From positions 3,774,501 through 3,838,500 of the forward strand of contig NZ_CP016450.1 of assembly GCF_001713395.1 (NCBI RefSeq): DNA of 64,000 nucleotides, written 5' to 3'. This DNA comes from Sinorhizobium sp. RAC02 (lineage in GTDB: Bacteria > Pseudomonadota > Alphaproteobacteria > Rhizobiales > Rhizobiaceae). The notes beneath the pieces are model-generated. The model was not told the origin of the DNA. It searched no databases and worked only from the letters and a program-made list of their open reading frames with translations. Position 1 is the stretch's first letter. The number at the start of each line of letters is the position of its first letter. Both the position numbers and the translations under genes were made by a program. Below, in pieces: positions 43,341 through 54,293 of this stretch.

Positions 43341-44174
43341 ATGATCATCGATACACACCTGCATCTCATCTACCGGGATCAGCTCTCCTATCCGTGGCTC
43401 GCCAGCGTGCCAACGCTTGATGCTGACTTCACGCAGGAGCTTTATGCGCGCGAAGCGCGCAGGGTCGGCATCGTCGCCGCTTTGCATATGGAAGTCGATG
43501 TCGCGGAGAGCGATATTCCGCGGGAAACAGAAGTGGTCGAAGCGCTTGCGCGGGAGGAAGGCAGTCTGCTCGCCGGCGCCATCGCCGCCTGCCGGCCGGA
43601 GGCGCCGGATTTCTCGGCCTATCTCGAAACGGTGCTTGCCAATCCCTTCGTGCGCGGCTTCCGCCGTGTGCTGCACGTCGTGCCGGACGATGTTTCCGAG
43701 GGCGTGCTGTTCCGGGCAAACATCAAGCGACTGGCGGGAACCGGGCTCAATTTCGATCTCTGCGTCTTGCCGCACCAGATCGAAAAGGCGATCGCCTTGG
43801 CCGATCTCGCCCCCGACGTCTCCTTCGTGCTCGACCATTGCGGCGTGCCCGACATCAAGGGTGGTGGTTTTGACGTGTGGAAGGGACCGGTCGCCGAAAT
43901 CGCGCGTCGGCCGAACGTAACGGTAAAACTCTCCGGCATTCCGGCCTATGGCGCGGAAAACTGGACGCTGGAGGATCTCAAACCCTATTTCACCCATGTT
44001 GCGGACAGTTTCGGTTTCGACCGCATGGTCTGGGGCAGCGACTGGCCGGTCTGCACGCTCGGCGGTGGGCTCTCCACCTGGATCAGCGCGACGCAGGCCC
44101 TGCTCTCCGGCGTCAGCCTGGAGGACAAGGCGCACGTTTTCGCGGACAATGCCAAACGCCTCTGGAAGCTTTGA
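43341..44174 (+). CDS. Amidohydrolase 2 family protein
   Basis: A 277-residue TIM-barrel metal hydrolase. It starts MIIDTHLHL with the HxH motif (His6, His8), has the barrel ligands in FVLDHCGVP and ends with the catalytic Asp in VWGSDWPVC. The pattern resembles fuconolactonase and 2-pyrone-4,6-dicarboxylate lactonase-like proteins, so a sugar or aromatic lactone is likely. GGAGGAGG lies just before the ATG at 43341. It is convergent with thiE at one base. Confidence 0.85.
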   Translation: MIIDTHLHLIYRDQLSYPWLASVPTLDADFTQELYAREARRVGIVAALHMEVDVAESDIPRETEVVEALAREEGSLLAGAIAACRPEAPDFSAYLETVLANPFVRGFRRVLHVVPDDVSEGVLFRANIKRLAGTGLNFDLCVLPHQIEKAIALADLAPDVSFVLDHCGVPDIKGGGFDVWKGPVAEIARRPNVTVKLSGIPAYGAENWTLEDLKPYFTHVADSFGFDRMVWGSDWPVCTLGGGLSTWISATQALLSGVSLEDKAHVFADNAKRLWKL

Positions 44175-44780
44175 TCAGCGCCACCGTGCAGTACGCTCGA
44201 TCCATTCGCGCGTGCGGGCCTCCGGGTCGGCATTGAGCGTGACGTCGGTCACCACAGCGGCGCTGTCGGCACCGTTTTCGAAGACGGCGGAGAGGCGATC
44301 CGGGTTGAGGCCGCCGATGGCGACGAGCGGAAGAGGGGTGATGCGGGTTTTCCAGTCCCTGAGCCGTTCGACGCCCTGCGGTGCCCATTTCATCTTCTTC
44401 AGGATCGTCGGCCAGACCGGCCCCAACGCCACATAATCGGGTTTTTCCGCCAGCGCGGTTTCGAGTTCGGCCTCGTCATGGGTGGAAAGGCCGAGTTTCA
44501 TGCCGGCGGCGCGGATGGCGCTGAGATCGGCTGTGACCAGATCTTCCTGGCCGAGATGCACGAAGTCGCAACCTTCCTCGATCGCGAGCTGCCAATAGTC
44601 GTTGATGATCAGCTGGCAGTCGTGTTCGGCGCAGATCGTTTTTGCACGGCGGGTTTCCGCGCGCAGCCGGTCCTCCGGCAAATCCTTCATGCGCAGCTGC
44701 ACGAGTTTCACGCCGACCGGCACGAGGCGCTCGATCCAGTCGGCGCTGTCGACGATTAGGTAGAACGGGTCGAGCTTCAT
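44175..44780 (-). CDS. thiE: Thiamine phosphate synthase ThiE
   Basis: A 201-residue TIM-barrel enzyme joining HMP-pyrophosphate and thiazole phosphate. [13 protein letters not shown] (about 23-35), the diphosphate-contacting [18 protein letters not shown] and ALGPVWPT match ThiE. Start at 44780 overlaps the thiG stop (ATGA). Last gene of thiCOSGE. Confidence 0.93.
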   Translation of the reverse strand: MKLDPFYLIVDSADWIERLVPVGVKLVQLRMKDLPEDRLRAETRRAKTICAEHDCQLIINDYWQLAIEEGCDFVHLGQEDLVTADLSAIRAAGMKLGLSTHDEAELETALAEKPDYVALGPVWPTILKKMKWAPQGVERLRDWKTRITPLPLVAIGGLNPDRLSAVFENGADSAAVVTDVTLNADPEARTREWIERTARWR

Positions 44781-45550
44781 GAGAAGACAGCCTTTCCAAT
44801 GACTGGGGTGGAGGGAACGGCCATGTCGCGCGGCTCGAGCGGGACAGCAGCATGGGCGAGGTGGCCGGCCGCGATGGCAAGCGCGAAGGCTTCGGCCATG
44901 GTGGCCGGATCGCCGGCGCCGGCGACGGCGGTGTTGAGAAGCACGGCGTCGTAGCCGAGTTCCATGACCTGGGCGGCGTGCGAGGGGCGGCCGATGCCGG
45001 CATCGACGATCAGTGGCACGTCCGGAAAGTGTGCACGGAACGTGCGCAGCGCCATCGGATTGACCGGCCCCATGGCCGAGCCAATCGGTGCACACCAGGG
45101 CATCAGGACCTGGCAGCCAGCTTCCAGCAGTTTTTCCGCCACGACGAGGTCGTCGGTCGTGTAGGGAAAGACCTGAAAACCTTCACCACTCAGGATGCGG
45201 GCCGCCTCGACGAGGCCGAAGACATCGGGCTGCAGCGTATCGTGATGGCCGATCACCTCCAGCTTGATCCAGTCGGTGCGGAAAACCTCCCGCGCCATCT
45301 TCGCCGTCAGCACGGCCTCCTGCAAGCTGTGGCAGCCGGCAGTGTTGGGCAATACGCGCACGCCGAGTTCACGGATCAGCTCGAAGAAGGCGCCGCTCGC
45401 CTTGCCGCCGGACGTCTCCCGGCGCAGCGATACGGTGACGATTTCCGTTTTGGAGCGCCGCACCGCCTCGGCCAGAATGGCGGGAGACGGATAACGCGCG
45501 GTGCCGAGCAGCAGGCGGGATTGAACCTCGATATCATAGAGTTTCAGCAT
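44777..45550 (-). CDS. thiG: Thiazole synthase ThiG
   Basis: A 257-residue enzyme that builds the thiazole ring from DXP, dehydroglycine and ThiS-thiocarboxylate. [13 protein letters not shown], the Schiff-base Lys in [30 protein letters not shown] and [28 protein letters not shown] are canonical. The ATG at 45550 is one base after thiS; the longer open frame upstream is noncoding. Confidence 0.95.
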   Translation of the reverse strand: MLKLYDIEVQSRLLLGTARYPSPAILAEAVRRSKTEIVTVSLRRETSGGKASGAFFELIRELGVRVLPNTAGCHSLQEAVLTAKMAREVFRTDWIKLEVIGHHDTLQPDVFGLVEAARILSGEGFQVFPYTTDDLVVAEKLLEAGCQVLMPWCAPIGSAMGPVNPMALRTFRAHFPDVPLIVDAGIGRPSHAAQVMELGYDAVLLNTAVAGAGDPATMAEAFALAIAAGHLAHAAVPLEPRDMAVPSTPVIGKAVFS

Positions 45551-45551
45551 A

Positions 45552-45745
45552 TCAGCCTCCCTGCATGGGCGACAGGATTTCGATGCGGTCACGGTCTCCG
45601 AGCGTGAAGCCGGCGCGATCCTCGCGGTGCACCAGCTCACCGTTCACCGCCGTCGCCAGCCATTCGCCCTCGTAGTCGAGGGTGGAGAGCAGGTCGGCGA
45701 GTGTGGCGGCCGCAACCTGCTGTTCCTCGCCATTGATGATGAAGG

Positions 45746-45749
<4 letters not shown>
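45552..45749 (-). CDS. thiS: Sulfur carrier protein ThiS
   Basis: A 65-residue ubiquitin-fold protein whose C-terminal GG is adenylated and thiocarboxylated to donate sulfur to ThiG. The end SPMQGG is diagnostic. It overlaps the thiO stop (ATGA). ThiF and the sulfur-loading partner are not in the window. Confidence 0.93.
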
Positions 45750-48746
<2,997 letters not shown>

Positions 48747-48765
48747 CCCCCTGGTGAATGCCTTA

Positions 48766-48794
48766 AGCAAAGACGCTACGGGGCGATTTGTCAA
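48766..48794 (-). promoter_or_regulatory. Putative thiC promoter
   Basis: On the minus strand TTGACA (48794-48789) is a perfect -35 box, and TTTGCT at 17-base spacing (48771-48766) is a poor -10 box. It would start transcription about 10-15 bases before the riboswitch. Confidence 0.45.
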
Positions 48795-48846
48795 CACGGT
48801 AAAATATGTAAGTTTTTACTCACGTTTTGTTGCGGTGCGCACAAAC

Positions 48847-48877
48847 AGAAACGGCGGGGTTTTGCCCCGCCGTTTCC
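48847..48877. terminator. Rho-independent terminator after the BI-1 gene
   Basis: A perfect 11-bp stem (AAACGGCGGGG 48849-48859, CCCCGCCGTTT 48865-48875) with a 5-base loop. It follows the Bax-inhibitor-1 gene on the minus strand and separates it from the thiC promoter. Confidence 0.8.
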
Positions 48878-48896
48878 TTTGAAATCAGTGCGAAAA

Positions 48897-49616
48897 CTAT
48901 TCGCGCTCGCCGGTGAAATTCAGCAGCAGCTGGAAGATGTTGACGAAGTTCAGGTAGAGCGAAAGCGCACCGAACACGGCCATCTTCTGTTGCGATTCCT
49001 GGTCGATGTTTTCGGCATACTGTTCCTTGATGTTCTGCGTGTCCCAAGCGGTGAGGCCGACGAACACGACGATGCCGATCACGGAAATCGCGAACTGCAG
49101 CGCGCTCGAACCGAGGAAGATGTTGACGATCGAGGCGATGACGACGCCGATCAGGCCCATGATCAGGAACGAGCCGAACTTCGACAGGTCACGCTTCGTC
49201 ACGTAGCCGTAAAGGCTCGTCGTGCCGAACATCGAGGCCGCGATGAAGAAGGTGCGCGCGATGCTCGTGCCAGTGAAGACGAGGAACACCGAGGCGAGCG
49301 ACAGGCCCATCACGGCGCAGAAGGCCCAGAACATCATCTGTGCCGTGCTGGCCGACATCGTCTGGATCTTGAACGAGAAGAAGAAGACGAAGGCGAGCGG
49401 CGCCAGCATCACGACCCACTTCAGCGGGGACGAGAAGATCGGCACGTAGAGGGCCGGCGTCGAGCCGACGATGAAGGCGACGAGGCCGGTGATGACTAGG
49501 CCTGCGCCCATGTAGTTGTAGACGCGCAGCATATGCTGGCGCAGACCCTCGTCGAAGAGGGCGGCCGACTGCGCCTTCGCGCCGTAGCCAAATCGCTGTT
49601 GTACGGGTTCCATCAT
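48897..49616 (-). CDS. Bax inhibitor-1 / YccA family membrane protein
   Basis: A 239-residue inner-membrane protein with seven hydrophobic segments after a 25-residue soluble N-terminus. The TM core VVFVGLTAWDTQNIKEQY (about 186-203), with the conserved Asp in TM6, is the BI-1 signature; the end YLNFVNIFQLLLNF is typical. Family members act as calcium-leak channels or protease regulators. Single gene with its own terminator. Confidence 0.92.
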   Translation of the reverse strand: MMEPVQQRFGYGAKAQSAALFDEGLRQHMLRVYNYMGAGLVITGLVAFIVGSTPALYVPIFSSPLKWVVMLAPLAFVFFFSFKIQTMSASTAQMMFWAFCAVMGLSLASVFLVFTGTSIARTFFIAASMFGTTSLYGYVTKRDLSKFGSFLIMGLIGVVIASIVNIFLGSSALQFAISVIGIVVFVGLTAWDTQNIKEQYAENIDQESQQKMAVFGALSLYLNFVNIFQLLLNFTGERE

Positions 49617-49641
49617 GGGTCTCCTTCGGTGGAACGGTTGA

Positions 49642-50415
49642 TCAGTAAAGCGTGCGCGAGAGATCCCGCGCGGTTTCCGCCAGGTCGTCGGCCTTTAGGC
49701 TTTCCGATACCAGCGCATAGGCGACCTCGCCGATCTGCCAGTAGGCCGCCCGGGCATTGTCAGCGTGGAAGAGCAGGACGTGCTGCACGGCAAACGAGCC
49801 GGGGCGCACGGCAAAAAGCGACAGGCGTTCGTCCTTGCGCGGCTCCAGCACCAGCTCGACGCTCGGGCCGTAGGCGGAGGGGAAGACCTGCGTGTCGACC
49901 ACGGTCCAGCCCTTCGGCAGGTTTGGCAGCACGATGGCCGTCGCCGAGCGGATTTCGGCCGGATCGAAGATTTCGATTTCGGGCTGCGAAGCCATGGAGT
50001 CGCGCAGCAGCGTCGTCTTGTGCGCTCTGACGGCCTCTTCGACAAAGGCCGGGGGTGGCGTCGAGGCAATGACCTCCGTTGCGCCGAACGGCCCGAGCGT
50101 CGCATGCGCGGTCCAGCCGGCGGCAACAAAAAGCGCGATGGTGGCGGCGCGGCGGAAGACCGAGAAGATGCGACGGCGCGACAGCGCGCGTTCCAGCAGA
50201 CGCGCGGCTTCACGCGTTGCCTGCCGGGTCACCGTGCGGTGGTCGGCAAGCGCCAGGCGCAACTCGTCGCGCACGCGAAGATCCTTCATGATCTGGGCGG
50301 CGACCTCCGGCCGTTCCGAAAGATAGGCCTCTACCTCGATGCGCCGGCCGACGGCGAGCTGGTCGTCGACATAGGCGTTGAGATCGGATTCGATGATGGG
50401 ATCATTGCTTGTCAT
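49642..50415 (-). CDS. Transmembrane anti-sigma factor
   Basis: A 257-residue protein with an N-terminal cytoplasmic anti-sigma-like region (SDLNAYVDDQLAVGRRIEVEAYL), one membrane segment near residue 90-105 (RRAATIALFVAAGWTAHATL) and a periplasmic C-terminal part. It overlaps the upstream sigma factor gene by 14 bases, a frequent arrangement for ECF sigma/anti-sigma pairs. No zinc HxxxCxxC motif is seen. The signal is unknown. Confidence 0.82.
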   Translation of the reverse strand: MTSNDPIIESDLNAYVDDQLAVGRRIEVEAYLSERPEVAAQIMKDLRVRDELRLALADHRTVTRQATREAARLLERALSRRRIFSVFRRAATIALFVAAGWTAHATLGPFGATEVIASTPPPAFVEEAVRAHKTTLLRDSMASQPEIEIFDPAEIRSATAIVLPNLPKGWTVVDTQVFPSAYGPSVELVLEPRKDERLSLFAVRPGSFAVQHVLLFHADNARAAYWQIGEVAYALVSESLKADDLAETARDLSRTLY

Positions 50416-50947
50416 CGTCAGTGCCTCCGACGATCTTGAGATGCGTGACAGGCGCGGTAGCGCCGTTCTGTTCAAAGGCCCGCAGCCGTTTGCGGGCGCG
50501 GGCGACCCGCGACATCAGCGTGCCGACCGGAATGCCGAGCGTGTCGGCGGCTTCCTGGTAGGAAAGCTCTTCGATGGCGACGAGGTGCAGGGCTTCGCGC
50601 TGCTCCTCCGGCAGGGCGAAGAAGGCGTTGCGCAACTGCGTCAGGCGCACCGAATGATCCTGGTTTGCCGGCACGGATGTTTCCGCCACTTCGGCCGCGG
50701 CATCATGGCGGCGCTTTTGCGAATGTCGCTGGCGCAGACGGTCGATATGGGCATTGTGCAGGATCGACATCAGCCAGTTGCGCACATTCGCGCCGGTGCG
50801 GAAGGTGGACTGGCGCTCATAGGCCTTCACCAGCGCGTCATGCACAAGGTCTTCCGCTTCGTCCGGATTGCGGACGAGCGAGAGCGCATAGCGCCGAAGC
50901 GCCGCAAGCTGTCCGATCACATTGAAGCCGGGTGTCTTTCCGTTCAT
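50402..50947 (-). CDS. ECF RNA polymerase sigma factor
   Basis: A 181-residue ECF sigma factor. Region 2 is at about 10-78 (LRRYALSLVRNPDEAEDLVHDALVKAY, NVRNWLMSILHN) and region 4 at about 105-160 (LPEEQREALHLVAIEELSYQEAADTLGIPVGTLMSRVARARKRL). The very long open frame upstream (to 51706) crosses yqaA and is rejected; the ATG at 50947 gives the family length. It is the likely partner of the anti-sigma factor that overlaps its end. No NepR or PhyR gene is present, so it need not be the general-stress EcfG itself. Confidence 0.9.
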   Translation of the reverse strand: MNGKTPGFNVIGQLAALRRYALSLVRNPDEAEDLVHDALVKAYERQSTFRTGANVRNWLMSILHNAHIDRLRQRHSQKRRHDAAAEVAETSVPANQDHSVRLTQLRNAFFALPEEQREALHLVAIEELSYQEAADTLGIPVGTLMSRVARARKRLRAFEQNGATAPVTHLKIVGGTDDDKQ

Positions 50948-51000
50948 GTCCCAATATACGAGCGCTGCGTGGCTCTCATTCCATCGCCGGTGAAAAAAAT

Positions 51001-51438
51001 TCAGAACCAGTGCAGGACGAGCGCGGCGAGCACGATGTAGCGGCCGAATTTGGCGATGGAAACGACGAGCAGGAAGCGCGGAAACGGTTCGCGCATGATG
51101 CCAGCCGCTACAGTCAAGGGATCGCCAATGAACGGCAACCAGCTCAGAAGCAGGCTCCACCAGCCATATCTGCGATACCATTGCCCGGCGCGGTCGAGGT
51201 TTTTCGCGCTGACGGGGAACCAGCGGGCATCGCGGAAGCGCTCGACGCTGCGGCCGAGCAGCCAGTTGATGACCGAGCCGAGCACATTGCCGATGCCGGC
51301 GATGAGGACCAGGATTTCCGGCGAATGGCGGCCGGTGGCCAGCAATCCGGCGAGCACGGCCTCGGACTGGGCAGGCAGGATTGTCGCGGCGACGAATGCG
51401 GCAAGGAAGAGGCTGCCATAGGCTGCAAGCGCGTTCAC
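51001..51438 (-). CDS. YqaA/DedA-like small membrane protein
   Basis: A 145-residue integral membrane protein with about four segments. GNVLGSVINWLLGRSVERF and LLLSWLPFIGDPLTVAAGIMR are the YqaA family marks of the SNARE-associated (DedA-related) group, thought to act in lipid or membrane homeostasis. It ends 53 bases upstream of the sigma gene on the same strand. Confidence 0.87.
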   Translation of the reverse strand: MNALAAYGSLFLAAFVAATILPAQSEAVLAGLLATGRHSPEILVLIAGIGNVLGSVINWLLGRSVERFRDARWFPVSAKNLDRAGQWYRRYGWWSLLLSWLPFIGDPLTVAAGIMREPFPRFLLVVSIAKFGRYIVLAALVLHWF

Positions 51439-51770
51439 GGCCTATGCAGACCGACGTGTCTTGATCACCGCTCTCGCCCGATGTGTCAGGGTGTGGAGCG
51501 CCCTGTCGAGGATGATGGCCGTGGGACCGAACATGCCGTTCTCCGTTCCAGACGCCGGAATGGCCGTCTTGCGGCTCCTGCGTAACGGTTCCTGGCTGCC
51601 GGGAAAAGACCGGATCGCCATTTCCAGCGCGCGGGCTGGATGGACGGCGTGTCGGGCTATGAATCTCGAAGATCGGCGGCGGCCCGCAGGTTCGGGCCGC
51701 ACGCACGATCAGCGCCGCGGAGGAGGGCGGCGGCTTGGCTTCGGCCGGCGGACCGGCCGATCTCTTTTGT
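51439..51770. other. Intergenic stretch with a weak small reading frame
   Basis: A 332-base stretch between yqaA and the 74-residue gene. On the minus strand an 86-codon frame (51702-51442) contains an internal ATG at 51534 with GGAG upstream, giving a 30-residue basic peptide that ends in TRRSA. I cannot support it beyond the ribosome site. No promoter consensus, repeat or RNA motif was recognised. Confidence 0.3.
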
Positions 51771-51995
51771 TCAGCAGAGTGCCGAACGATTCATCAGCAT
51801 GATGTCACTGGATGTCAGCATCATGCGGGATGGTTCGTCGATCTGGTCCAGCACCGCCCTCAGCGCCTTGTCCAGGCAGAATTCAACGACTTCGGCATCC
51901 AGCGATTTGGCCGATTCCAGCGCAAACGCGACGAGTCGCGCTAGCGCCAGCAGTTCCGTACCGCGGTCTTCCACTTCAATGGTATCGATGTTCAT
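51771..51995 (-). CDS. Small acidic protein of unknown function downstream of tfuA
   Basis: A 74-residue, mostly helical protein (LLALARLVAFALESAKSLDAEVVEF), ending in MLMNRSALC with a single C-terminal Cys. I do not recognise it. It is 115 bases downstream of tfuA on the same strand but has a TATACT-like -10 and an array of three direct repeats just upstream, so it is probably transcribed separately. A function tied to the RiPP cluster is possible but unproven. Confidence 0.6.
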   Translation of the reverse strand: MNIDTIEVEDRGTELLALARLVAFALESAKSLDAEVVEFCLDKALRAVLDQIDEPSRMMLTSSDIMLMNRSALC

Positions 51996-52045
51996 GTCCT
52001 TGCCCCCGGAGCAACGCTCACTCTGTACCCCTGGCAGCGAGTATA

Positions 52046-52086
52046 GGCGTGACTCTCGGGCTCTGCGCGTGACTCAGGCGTGACAC
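52046..52086 (-). repeat. Three direct GAGTCACGC repeats before the 74-residue gene
   Basis: On the plus strand GCGTGAC occurs at 52047-52053, 52067-52073 and 52078-52084, two copies with the longer form GCGTGACTC. The steps are 20 and 11 bases, near two and one helical turns, so the copies face the same side of the DNA. On the minus strand the array ends exactly at a TATACT -10-like box (52045-52040). Confidence 0.6.
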
Positions 52087-52110
52087 ACGCGGAATGGGAA
52101 ATTGCACGTT

Positions 52111-52818
52111 CTATTGCGTTTCCGGTTGATCGGCGACGGATCGCCAAAGTGTCGTTGCCCTGAACGACCAGTCCCCGCGTTTTGCAGGCGTTTGCGAGGG
52201 GAAATCCACCATTGTACGAACAAGGGCGAGCGCGTCCGCGCGCTTCTGGTTCACGGTTGCTGCGTGGAGAAGTTGTAGGACCTCGATGCGATCTTCCGCC
52301 ATTCCAGCGGATTTGATGATCGCAGGCCAGGTTCTGTCCTTGTAGAAAAGCGCCGCGGCAATATCACGAAGGGTTGATATGGTAGACTTATCAAGCCCCT
52401 CCAGCCGGTCCAGCGTGGCATCGACATTGACGAGCGGAAGGGAAAGTGCGGGATAACCGAGCTCGGCAGGGCCGTGCAGAAGCGCGACATCCGCATCATC
52501 CACCCGGCGGCCGGCGGCGTAGTCCTCGTAGATGCGCCCGACACCGATCATGCCGAAGGCATCACATTCGGCCGCACGCAAGGCCCCCATGCTGGCCGCG
52601 CCGAAAACCGCTACGCCCTGATCGAGTGCATGGAGGACTTCCTTGTGCCAGACGGGCGCCACATGCTCGAAATTACCGTCGATGATGCCGATCGCCGTTG
52701 CGCCACTTCTCACCGCGCGCAACACGTCACCATGCGCGGCGGGAGGGCGGACATGGATTGCATCGCCGCAGAACGCGGCGGCATCGGGAAGGCTTGGGCC
52801 GACGAAGAGAACGTTCAT
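52111..52818 (-). CDS. tfuA: TfuA-like protein, putative YcaO partner in peptide thioamidation
   Basis: A 235-residue TfuA-family protein. Family marks are VLFVGPSLPDA at 3-13, IIDGNF at 45-50, WHKE at 57-60, FGAASMGALRAAE at 72-84 and GRIYEDY at 94-100. In known systems TfuA works with YcaO to install backbone thioamides (thiovarsolins, methanogen McrA glycine), probably by delivering sulfur. The ATG at 52818 overlaps the ycaO stop (ATGA), so the two are translated together; the open frame above it lies inside ycaO and is not coding. Last gene of the RiPP operon. Confidence 0.92.
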   Translation of the reverse strand: MNVLFVGPSLPDAAAFCGDAIHVRPPAAHGDVLRAVRSGATAIGIIDGNFEHVAPVWHKEVLHALDQGVAVFGAASMGALRAAECDAFGMIGVGRIYEDYAAGRRVDDADVALLHGPAELGYPALSLPLVNVDATLDRLEGLDKSTISTLRDIAAALFYKDRTWPAIIKSAGMAEDRIEVLQLLHAATVNQKRADALALVRTMVDFPSQTPAKRGDWSFRATTLWRSVADQPETQ

Positions 52819-53999
52819 GGCGTGCCGAACAACATGCGGGACAGGGCGCGGGACCCAAGGGCGTGACGGCGCGCGCCTTCCGGATTTTCGAGCGCGGGCG
52901 CGACCACCTTGACGACGGAAATGGGAAGCGAAGCGTCGCCGAGGGGGACGGCGACGACCTGCGATATACCGGATGCCGCAAGCTGCTCCAGGCAATGGGC
53001 GAGAAGCGCCGCGGCGTCGCCCTGCGGCGCGGTGTAGGTTTTTGCCGGGGCGGGCGATGATTCAAACAGCGCAAGCGTCTCCGCCGCCAAGGGGCGAGCG
53101 AAGGTCTCTGCAAAAAGATCGTCCCGCGCACCGCTGATATAGGTCAGGCGCGACTGGGCGACTTCTGTCAGCGCCCGGATGACGGCGCGCGCGGCGACCA
53201 GATGCGTGCCGTAGCCGATCGTTGCATCGTGGAAGAGCGGCTGTTTCTTTTCGAGAAGGCCGGCATCGCCCAGCACGGCAGCATAGGTCGGAATGGCGAT
53301 GTCGCTGGTAACATCGAAGACACGCAGTTCCAGCCCGGCATGCTGGAAGCGGGTCACTAGGGCATCGACGAGCGGGTCGGCGAGGCCCATCGGGTCGACA
53401 GCGGTTGCGAGCCGCTTTGCGCGGGGCAGCAGACGCCAGAGGCGATCGGCATCCCGCTCGATGCGTTCAAGCAGCCCGTGAAGGATGGCTTCGGTCTCGC
53501 TGTTGCCGGAGGCGAGGCCGTCGGAGGATTGCCAGAAGCGTGGCGCGGTGTCGGTTCTGTCGAGGCACACGGCGGCGCGTGGCACCCAGACGCGTTCGCC
53601 CGTGACGATATCATGACCGGCAAACCATTCGAGCGCCTCGTCTTCCGTCACAAAAGCCTGGTTGGCGGCGACAAAGATGTCGAGCGGCAGGCAGGTATCG
53701 CCGGCCGTGGCAAAGTCGCGACGCGATGCCTTGCGAACAGGCACCAGCGGTTCACCCGCGATGGCGCGCTCGAGCGCCTCCATGGCGGCGGAAACCTTTG
53801 CGTCGATATCGGTGATGCCCTTGCCCTGATTGATGACGATCGAACGGGCATTGGGGCTGACGGCGTTCCAGACCGGAATGCCGACCCGGTCCAATCCCGT
53901 AAGCCGGGAAAGGCGTGTGACGCCGAACCGAGGCAAGAGTGCCTCGATCCGGCTCCAGGTCTGCTCGGGACCGCAGATACGGTCCGAGTAAGAGGTCAC
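52815..53999 (-). CDS. YcaO-domain peptide cyclodehydratase/thioamidase
   Basis: A 394-residue YcaO enzyme that activates a peptide backbone amide by ATP-dependent phosphorylation. ATP-binding motifs: SAAMEALER at 70-78, GLASGNSETEAILHGLLERIERD around 161-183 with several Glu, and TEVAQSRL at 278-285 followed by ISGARDD at 288-294; the last block is typical of TfuA-associated YcaO proteins. There is no fused E1-like or TfuA domain, and the C-terminus lacks the PxPxP tail of azoline-forming YcaO. It starts at GTG three bases after the precursor stop, so its translation is probably coupled to that of the precursor. Confidence 0.93.
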   Translation of the reverse strand: MTSYSDRICGPEQTWSRIEALLPRFGVTRLSRLTGLDRVGIPVWNAVSPNARSIVINQGKGITDIDAKVSAAMEALERAIAGEPLVPVRKASRRDFATAGDTCLPLDIFVAANQAFVTEDEALEWFAGHDIVTGERVWVPRAAVCLDRTDTAPRFWQSSDGLASGNSETEAILHGLLERIERDADRLWRLLPRAKRLATAVDPMGLADPLVDALVTRFQHAGLELRVFDVTSDIAIPTYAAVLGDAGLLEKKQPLFHDATIGYGTHLVAARAVIRALTEVAQSRLTYISGARDDLFAETFARPLAAETLALFESSPAPAKTYTAPQGDAAALLAHCLEQLAASGISQVVAVPLGDASLPISVVKVVAPALENPEGARRHALGSRALSRMLFGTP

Positions 54000-54002
54000 T
54001 GC

Positions 54003-54263
54003 TCAGTTGTCCAGGAAACCGCCGGAAACATCGAGGAACCCACCGGAAACGTCGAGGAAGCCGCCGGATACGGCATCGACCGACGTCGCAAGTGCAGCAA
54101 AATTGACGCCCTTGATGACGGAGGCGCCCGTTTTGCGCAGGTCGTCCGCCTTTTTGAGATCACCGCTCGTCGGCGCGGGGGCCTGCGAGATCGTTCCGGC
54201 ATCGAGGTCTGCGACCCAGAGTCCATCTTCGCCCGTGATGCCGAGTACTACTATTCTGGCCAT
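54003..54263 (-). CDS. RiPP precursor peptide with three VSGGFLD core repeats
   Basis: An 86-residue peptide. Residues 1-64 look like a leader: a beta-rich start (MARIVVLGITGEDGLWVADL), a polar helix (about 33-52, with SGDLKKADDLRKTGASVIKG) and SVDA. Residues 65-71, 72-78 and 79-85 are identical VSGGFLD copies, then Asn86 ends the chain. The ATG has AAGGAG upstream. It lies between a SARP-like regulator and ycaO/tfuA, the position of a substrate. Repeated cores are known in YcaO-TfuA products such as thiovarsolin. I do not recognise this sequence family. No Cys is present, so thiazole chemistry is excluded; the Ser residues could still form oxazolines. Confidence 0.82.
   Translation of the reverse strand: MARIVVLGITGEDGLWVADLDAGTISQAPAPTSGDLKKADDLRKTGASVIKGVNFAALATSVDAVSGGFLDVSGGFLDVSGGFLDN
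54009..54071 (-). repeat. Three tandem 21-bp repeats encoding the precursor cores
   Basis: Three in-frame 21-bp units at 54009-54029, 54030-54050 and 54051-54071 encode identical VSGGFLD copies. The codon sets differ only at third positions (Val GTA/GTT, Gly GGC/GGT/GGG, Leu CTC/CTG, Asp GAC/GAT), as expected when the peptide and not the DNA is under selection. Confidence 0.88.
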
Positions 54264-54293
54264 GTCATTCCTCTCCTTGTTGAATGCGTGTTG

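Noticed and set aside
50948..51706. N-terminal extension of the sigma factor frame
   Set aside because: It is open by chance across yqaA; the sigma family begins at the ATG at 50947.
54009..54071. Three 21-bp units considered as a CRISPR or satellite
   Set aside because: There are no spacers, the units are adjacent and in frame with a gene, and they vary only at third codon positions.
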